A stretch of 64,000 nucleotides of DNA from Cordilura impudica (Eukaryota; Arthropoda; Insecta; Diptera; Scathophagidae): the NCBI GenBank assembly GCA_963682025.1, contig OY821518.1:30045991-30109990 (forward strand), given 5' to 3'. The notes under the pieces were generated by a model, which was not told the origin of the DNA, ran no database searches, and worked only from the letters and a program-made list of their open reading frames with translations. This document shows, one piece after another, positions 57,760 through 64,000 of this stretch (the stretch's first letter is position 1; each line of letters starts with the position of its first letter). The position numbers were made by a program, and so were the translations under genes.

Positions 57760-58030
57760 AATGGTGCGTGGTAAAGAAGAAGAAAGCATATATTTCAAAA
57801 ATTCATAACTGCACTGTATTCTTAATCGGACCGGTTTCTGGCATTTCAGCCTTCATCAGCGATTTATTGAACATTGTGATAATTGTTATGTTTTAATTGA
57901 ATAGATTGTTTCTATATAAAAATTTTTTCTATTTAGGGCGGCCGTGAGGTTTTGAACCATGAACCTTCACATACACTCGTACTTGCACTTTTTGGTCAGC
58001 GCTTTAACACACTCACCTAAAGTCAGGCCT
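57760..58030 (-). mobile_element. tRNA-Ser/Leu-like SINE unit
   Basis: Minus strand from about 58030: TAGGTGAGTGTGTTAAAGCG then CTGACC resembles the A-box/D-arm of tRNA-Ser or Leu. GGTTCAAAACC (57948-57958) is a consensus-like B box about 50 bp downstream. Then come CACGGCCGCCC and a body with GATGAAGGCTGAAATGCCAG and AAACCGGTCCGATTAAGAAT, ending CACGCACCATTTAAT. Long A-B spacing fits a tRNA with a long variable arm. Two B-box-bearing relatives form the inverted pair at 6640-7210. Confidence 0.6.
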
Positions 58031-59673
58031 ACGAGCAGTGTGGTTAGATTCAGTTTTCGTACCATACAGCTTTACTTTGTATTAATTTCAGAAGATACAA
58101 CTCTGTCCAAACAAACAATCGTTATTTTTGAATTTTGAATATTTTTTGCATTTATACTTCTAATTTCCACTATTCTCAGTTTTCGTAAGAGTTGTCATAT
58201 GTGATGTACGGTATATTCCCCGATGATGACATTCGAAGAATATCGAAATATTGGAAAATAAATTAAAATATTTTTATAATTAAAACGGACCTCGAGCTCG
58301 AGAATTTTTATTTATCAACATTTGAAAGGTCGAACAACTACAATCTTAAAATAAGAATTTTTTTGCGAATTTCAAGAAAAATTAGGTTTTTGTGAAATAT
58401 TCAGTAAATGTACTCTTTCTAAATAATTAGTATCAAAAATTTATCAGTTTCCTACTTTTAAATGTCATATTTTACCTTAATAGCCTAGGGTTTCAGAAAA
58501 ATATTATGTGACCCCATTATCTCTTTTAGACTTAGGGCCACATGTGACCCCAAGCTAATAAAAGACAATTTATTCAAAAAATTCAAATATTTTGTAAGCG
58601 TTTTCGAATTATTATATGTGACGCTTAAAAAATAATTACCAAATGTGCAAGTTTTCAATGCTAAAAATTCGGAATAAATCGAACAACGTTAACCCATTCC
58701 TTGCCGAGGGCAAACTTTGAATTTTGGCATATTTAAAAAAAATGTATTTTTCTAGTAAACTAGATGAAACCCTTATTATGAGTTGGGAAATAAAATTGTG
58801 CTATATTTTACGAAAACTTACCCTTATGTGCTCCCAGGGTTAAAATGATCCAAAATTCAGCAGTATTTGCAAAATATTTGAATTTTTTTACTTAATCGTC
58901 CTATACTAGCTTATGGCCGTATGTGGCGCCAAGTCAAAATGTGTTAATGGCGTCAAACTAAAAAATCATCATAATCATCAAATCATAAAAATCGGTAAAA
59001 TATAGCATTATTTGATTTCCCAGCCTATAGCAAGGGTTTCATCTAGTTTACTAGAATGATTAATTTATTTAATTTTAATATATTTAACAAAACTTTAAAG
59101 TGCCAGATCCATTTTTTGAAATTTCGTTTAAGAAAATTTTATAAAACTTAAAAAAGTAGTAGTTTTCAAAATTTTATCAAAAAAATTTTCCATTTTTGGT
59201 CTCATTTCACAATAGGTTAACAACGTGGTAATAAAATAATACTTCATATCTGAGTACTTACAGGTATAGAGACCAAAAAAAAAAAAATTATGACTTTAAT
59301 CAATTTGTTAAAGTTGAAAAAATGTTCATCACATTTCATGACCTAGAGTTTTTTGGCACAAAAGTGTTCTGGGGCATTTGTTATTTCTTGGTGAGTTTTT
59401 ATTCGATTTTAAAGTCATGTAGCTTATTGAAAAGATAATTTAGTACTGATATCGATCCATATAAAAACTTGTCGAAAAAAATTAAACTATAGGACGAAAT
59501 TTTCGTAAAATCTGAATAAAAGTCACATTTTCCCTATATAAACACACTTGAAATTTTCGGTCGTGACCCAAAACTTTGTATTTCTCAGTTTTTTTGCTAT
59601 TCGCATATTTCTAGGGGGGTGAGACCTTAAATTCGAACACTTTTTTTCCCCTCCATATTATGAAGTGCCACCC

Positions 59674-60572
59674 TAATGTACATATGTATTTGTGGGTACA
59701 CTCAGGTCTCTTTAATTTTTTGGATGTTTTTTAATGCAATTTTTACGAAAATTTTAACAATTCTATGAATTGATCAATCTTTGGCCAGATTGTGTAAGTT
59801 CTTGTCACATACAAAAGTTATAGAAGTATTTAGAATTTCGGAATTCCCTGTTTTATGACTTATGACGGTACACTATAGTTTTAGACATCTATTCGTTGCA
59901 GTTAGAAAGTTTAACATTAAATTAATCATTTTTTCTACTTAATTTTATTTGTATATCATAATTTAAATTTCTGCGGCTATTGAAACCGATCTCCCATCAT
60001 TTTATGCGGTTTTCTTTACAGAAGTTTTTTTGAAAAGCAACTACCACATTAAAAGAGACCTGAGTGTATAGTGAATCGATTTAAATTTTAAAACATGCCC
60101 AAACATGATCCAAAGAAAATGGTTGCATAGTTTAAGGCATCATTGTATTCGTATTACAGCAAATCAAATATATTCCACTAAGAACGTTACAGACCTTTTG
60201 TGGGAAATTGTTGTGTAATCCAAAACTTAAAATAATAAAACATAATAAAGTCAATACACCATTTCCAACATATTTTCAGTTCGTTTATGAATCTGACTCC
60301 AGTGGAAACATGCAAAAGAAATTGACGTTAGAAGCTATTTAGGTGCTAAGAAAAACAATAATTTTATGAAACGATTAAGCATTAAAGCACAAACCGGAAT
60401 TATATTATAATGGATTTGTAATTTATTTATATGAATTTGGGAAAAAAAGTAAATTATTTTTTAGAAAACTTTCAGAAAAGTATTGCAGCGATATAAAAAT
60501 TTAGTAGTTATTAGCAGGGACCATTAAATAGTTATACCTATCATCACAAAATTCACAGCATTACACTATTTT
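59674..60572. other. No gene seen
   Basis: AT-rich spacer of about 900 bp with an unremarkable composition. Confidence 0.4.
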
Positions 60573-61129
60573 TATACCCTCCACACCTCAGTGGCAGAGG
60601 GTATATATAGGTTTGTAACGCATCGAAATAAATTCCTGAGACCCCAAAAATATATATTTTCTTGATCCTTATAACAAGGGAAGTTGATTTACCGATGACC
60701 GTCTGTCCGTCTGTCTGTGGAAATCACGATCACGCCGTCAATATCTAAGCTAGACCGTTCGTTTTTGTATAAAATCGTTTATTAACATTCCAAAGGAGTT
60801 GCTATTTAAAATCGTCAAAACCGGTCAAAGGGTTCACGAGCTATGAATGAAACTTTGAAAAAACTCTTGAAAGAATAAAATTTCTCAGAGTGTTTGTTGT
60901 TTTTCTTAAGATATGTTGTATATGTTGTAATTTTTCGTATTGTTGAAGTCATTACAGTTGTGTGTAGATTTTTACTGCACGTGTCACATTGGCCTAAGCA
61001 AGTATTACCACATATTTTTTTATCATTAAAATTATATATTAAACATTAAAAATTAATAAAAATAAAAAGTGGAAAATGAAAAATGAAAAATGGAAAATGA
61101 AATATGAAAAATGGAAAATGGAAAATGGA

Positions 61130-61161
<32 letters not shown>

Positions 61162-61430
61162 GGAAAACGAAAAATGAAAATTGAAAAATGGAAAATGAAA
61201 ATTGAAAATTTAAAAACTAAAAATGAAAAATGGAAAATGAAAATGAAAAATTGAAAATCGGAAAGGGAAAATGAAAAATGAAAAATGAAAAATAAAAATT
61301 GAAAATGAAAAGTGGAAAATGAAAATGAAAATGAAAATGAAAATGAAAATGGAAAATGAAAAATGAAAAATTAAAAGTGGATAATGAGAAATGGAAAATG
61401 GAACATGAAAACTGAAAAATGAAAAATGAT

Positions 61431-61462
<32 letters not shown>

Positions 61463-61904
61463 GAAAAATGAAAAATGAAAAATTAAAAGTGGATAATGAG
61501 AAATGGAAAATGGAACATGAAAACTGAAAAATGAAAAATGAAAAATGATAAATGATAAATGAAAAATGAAAAATAAAAATGAAAAATGGAAAATGGAACA
61601 TGAAAAATGAAAAACGAAAAATCAAAAATGAAAAATGAAAAATGAAAAATGAAAAATGAAAAACGAAAAATGAAAAATGAAAATTGAAAATTGAAAATTG
61701 AAAAATGAAAAATGAAAAATCGAAAATGGAAAATGAAAAATGAAAAGTGGAAAATGAAAAATGAGAAATTAAAAATTAAAAATTAAAAATGAAAAACGAA
61801 AGATGAAAATTGAAAAGTGAAAAATAGAAAATGATAAATTAAAAATGAAAAAGGTGGAGGGTATCAAAGATTCGGCCCAGCCGAATTTAACACTCTTACT
61901 TGTT
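60573..61904 (+). mobile_element. HINE-H (mini-me-like), complete, with internal D array
   Basis: It starts ATACCCTCCACACCTCAGTG and includes GGTTTGTAACGCATCGAAAT and the core GACCGTCTGTCCGTCTGTCT. It ends GGTGGAGGGTATCAAAGATT, hairpin ATTCGGCCCAGCCGAAT, then TTAACACTCTTACTTGTT. Subterminal repeats ATACCCTCCAC and GTGGAGGGTAT are complementary. The middle is a D array (61030-61850). This matches the DINE-1 layout of conserved ends around a variable tandem-repeat core. Confidence 0.88.
61030..61850. repeat. D array inside HINE-H
   Basis: GAAAAATGAAAAATGGAAAA-type units of 7 bp with more G than the 50-57 kb arrays. A block (AAAAGTGGATAATGAGAAAT...GGAACATGAAAACTG) occurs twice, at about 61373 and 61484. 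Confidence 0.88.
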
Positions 61905-62329
61905 CTTTTTAGTTTTATTTTTTTCAAATACATGTATCCCTTGTTATACAGTTTTATTTGGACCGAGAAAATACCGCGTATATCAAAACCGCTTAGTTTA
62001 ACGTTGAGAACTAGTGCAATGTTGTGCTTTGGGACCAGAAATTAAATAAACCGCTTAAAATCGAAACACGAGATGCAAACAAAAGATAAATTTTGGGATC
62101 ACAAGTTCGCGTTAAACTAAAAATACGTAACAATATAACCAAAATCTAAATTGAACTTATTTTATTTGTACTTTTCAATAAAACTAAATATTACAAAAAT
62201 GTAGTGTGGACTTTCCACAATTAGCAAAAAAAAAACCAATAGAAAATAATCCGTAAAACATTTTAAAAAAGATTTCATTCAGACTTTTAAAATTAACAAA
62301 AACAAAACAAAAATAATTTAGAAAAATAT
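61905..62329. other. Spacer, nothing recognised
   Basis: No recognised motif before the Tigger-like C-terminus. Confidence 0.4.
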
Positions 62330-63990
62330 AAACTTTAATGAAAATCGCATAATCATCAAAGCCTTCTTCACAGAGTTCGTCTTGTGAACGTCTACAGAGT
62401 CTTATCACCTTCGTCCATTTCAAAGAAATCTGTTATACGCTTTTGCTTATTGGTCGTTTCTGTTCTTTAAAAAGTTTTTCTTATAATGCCAACGATTTTT
62501 AAACTCTTTCTTTTAACTCATACTCTCTGTCTGTCTGTCTGTTTGTCGTAGGGCAACCCCATTCCCCCTTATCCAATTGATCTGAAACTTGGTCGATAGA
62601 CATGCTGTGAAAAAAGATTAACTCTGACTTAGTCACTCACAGTCAGGCATGGTCACGCACAGTCACGGAGAGATTTAAAACCCATTTCCGCTCATCCAAT
62701 CAACCTGAAACTTCGTCGATATACTTACTGTAAATAAAGATTAACTTCGACGTAGTCACACACAGTCACGGAGAGATTAAAACCTCACTTCCCCTCATCC
62801 GATCGATCTGAAACTTTGTCCATAGACTTGTTGTGACCAAAGATTACTTTTAAGATAGTCACACACAGTCACGCACAGTCACGGAGAGATTCAACACTCA
62901 TATGCATAAGGAAAGAAAGAGTTTTAATAAACACTTTATTTTATAGGTTAGATTATTTTTTTGAAAAATTGAATAAACCTTATCGTTTTCTATCAGTTAT
63001 CAGTTGAAAACTTTATCAAATCATGAGCTATTTGTACGACTTTTTAACTTGGATGAATTAAACAAAGTAAGGGCAATCTCCATCATTACTTTCATTTTCG
63101 GACTCTGCGGCTAATTCAATGAGATCTTGGTTTATCAATTCTAAAAAGTATCGTTTTCCACCAAATTTAAAAAAAATTAACACGCTTCAATTACTCGAAA
63201 TATTTGAGAAACTTCTGTGATAGAGGCGTTACAATATCATCGTTAGCAATAAGGTTTGCCCATAGTTTTTCCAACAACCTTAAATTCTAGAACGTTTTTA
63301 TTCCTTTTATAGATTTTCATAAATTTGGGAGACTTATGTTTAGCTTTTCTTCCAGTTAAATCCAAAACAAATTGTAGAGACATTTTTATATCTAATGGTT
63401 GCAAAACAGATTTTGGGTTAGGAGGCAAAAATGTTACTTCAATTGAAAGCAAAATTTTAAAAGCAAAGTTTTTGGTTTCCATATAATTTTCCGTTTCTTT
63501 CTGGCACCAGTCTTTACAGATTTTACAAATCACCCACGCCCCTTTATTGGCTCTGCAATAGGCGGGCAGTTTGTATTTATTTTCATAGAGTTTATCAATT
63601 TGAAAATAAAGGTTTCATTATAAAATCTCCTGATGATTTAGAGTACATCATAATTGTTACACTTTCTTTGGAATTTTTCTCCAAAACATTGGGCGTTGTG
63701 GTATTGATTTCCAAACCAAACAAGTTTCGCCAGCACTAAGCGCTTTCTGGGGATGATTCCCGCCATCATTAATGAATTGGACAAATTTTACAGAAAGTGT
63801 TTCTGCAGCATTTAGGTCACCTGATGAGGACTCGCCCTGAAATATTGAAATATGAAATATTTAAATCAACTATTACTTGCCACAAATTCGGTTTTACCAA
63901 CAAGTGTTTCTACTCTAGCTGCTGATACAGCAAAACATGTGTGCTGTGGCTAGATTACAAACACTTGCTTGAATTTTTTTACCATTTTTT
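62330..63990 (-). pseudogene. Tigger/pogo-like (DDE_1) transposase, decayed, copy 2
   Basis: Minus strand, N to C: TCFAVSAARVETLVGKTEF (about 63940); SSSGDLNAAETLSVKFVQFI; ALSAGETCLVWKSIPQRP, the DETGLFWK motif with first Asp replaced by Gly; a frame change; YKLPAYCRANKGAWV then ICKICKDWCQKE, the NKxAWM region; AFKILLSIEVTFLPPNPKSV and LQPLD, the FLPPNxTSxLQPLDQG motif. The DNAPSH block with the second Asp, normally just before this, is missing. After 63240 come LINQDLIELAAESENE (about 63130) and RITDFFEMDEGDK (about 62420), separated by about 0.6 kb of unrelated sequence with tandem repeats. An in-frame 96-codon piece (63243-63533) survives. The 5' end may extend beyond the window. Confidence 0.82.
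62520..62895. repeat. Three tandem units of about 110 bp (GTCACGGAGAGATT)
   Basis: Units begin near 62565, 62685 and 62785. Each contains CTCATCCRATCRAYCTGAAA-like sequence, CTTxGTCGATAGAC, AAAGATTAACTT, GTCACACACAGTCACG and GAGAGATT. The array follows CTGTCTGTCTGTCTG. It splits the Tigger-like C-terminus, so it belongs to an inserted element whose ends I could not define. Confidence 0.72.
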
Positions 63991-64000
63991 TTTCTTATTG

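Larger units (their letters stand above)
55790..59673. mobile_element. Nested palindromic (long-TIR) element, 3.9 kb
   Basis: The left end, GGGTGGCCCTTAATAAAAAA after TA (55788-55789), pairs with the right end GAAGTGCCACCC before TA (59674-59675). The arms match over several hundred bp: CTAGAAATATGCGAATAG, AACTGAGAAATACAAAGTTT, GAAAATTTCAAGTGTGTTTA, AAATTTCGTYCTATAGTTTA, GCCCCAGAxCACTTTTGTGC and TTATTACCACGTTxTTAACC. The left arm is interrupted at 55886-57069 by a D array and HINE-A pieces. A second, inner inverted repeat (57590-57690 with 58215-58322; CTCGAGCTCGAGGTCCGTTT) brackets a SINE-like unit, and a third lies at 58745-58810 with 58995-59060. No transposase ORF is seen. Flanking TA suggests mobilisation by a Tc1/mariner-type enzyme (inference). 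Confidence 0.8.

Noticed and set aside
57948..58019. Functional tRNA gene
   Set aside because: A and B boxes are tRNA-like, but no acceptor stem pairs and no clear anticodon arm forms; three copies share a SINE-like body.
61371..61625. Phe/His/Ile-rich 84-codon ORF (and 52891-53106)
   Set aside because: Translation of the 7-bp D array; composition and periodicity are purely repeat-driven.

Overview
The window looks like repeat-choked non-coding DNA from a higher (probably calyptrate) fly. It is very AT-rich, has no operon-like gene packing, and is built almost entirely of transposable elements and simple-sequence arrays typical of Diptera: DINE-1/mini-me-like elements with GTCC/CCGT tetranucleotides, TC...CTAG Helitrons, DD41D mariners, non-LTR retrotransposons and a Tigger/pogo copy. 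The fly assignment is inferred from these families; the species cannot be read from the sequence. I found no intact host gene, rRNA or functional tRNA gene. The only candidate host coding sequence is one possible 249-bp exon at 13357-13605 (minus strand).

Main families, named here by structure. (A) HINE-A: 0.75-0.95 kb, starting ATACCCTATACCAC and ending in a perfect 20-bp palindrome plus CTTACTTGTT, with subterminal inverted repeats; about 15 full or partial copies. (B) Helitron-B: 0.35-0.5 kb non-autonomous canonical Helitrons (TCTATAATATTAATAGG ... hairpin ... CTAG); about 10 copies. (C) an 18-bp-like array (CTTTTCTTAAAAAAGTAC), longest at 13.6-17.3 kb. (D) 7-bp-like AAAAATG/AAAAATA arrays, mostly abutting HINE-A. 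(E) an AAAATCGCC-array Helitron family. (H) a second HINE family (mini-me-like). There are also foldback/MITE families.

Layout. 0-7.8 kb: HINE-A, Helitron-B copies (one carrying a nested HINE-A) and an inverted pair of tRNA-headed SINE-like units. 8.1-9.4 kb: a decayed, intron-bearing multicopy arthropod gene, followed by HINE-A. 11 kb: an RT fragment. 13.4-17.3 kb: the possible exon and the large C array. 17.4-27.7 kb: three DD41D mariners of different subfamilies, with a three-level nest (HINE-A, then a 5'-truncated LINE with a 13-bp target duplication, then a mariner). 28-38 kb: a DUF7869-like pseudogene, LINE remnants on both strands and an internally deleted autonomous Helitron that keeps both ends of its protein. 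39.8-47.2 kb: serial HINE-A copies, a Tigger C-terminus and a foldback element. 47.3-49.3 kb: the E-family Helitron with internal duplication. 50.4-57 kb: alternating C and D arrays with HINE-A, including a recent duplication of about 1 kb. 55.8-59.7 kb: a 3.9-kb nested palindromic element flanked by TA. 60.6-64 kb: an H element with an internal D array, then a degenerate Tigger/pogo transposase.

No pathway links these parts; the biology is layered insertion, array expansion and decay. All family assignments come from reading motifs, not from database searches.
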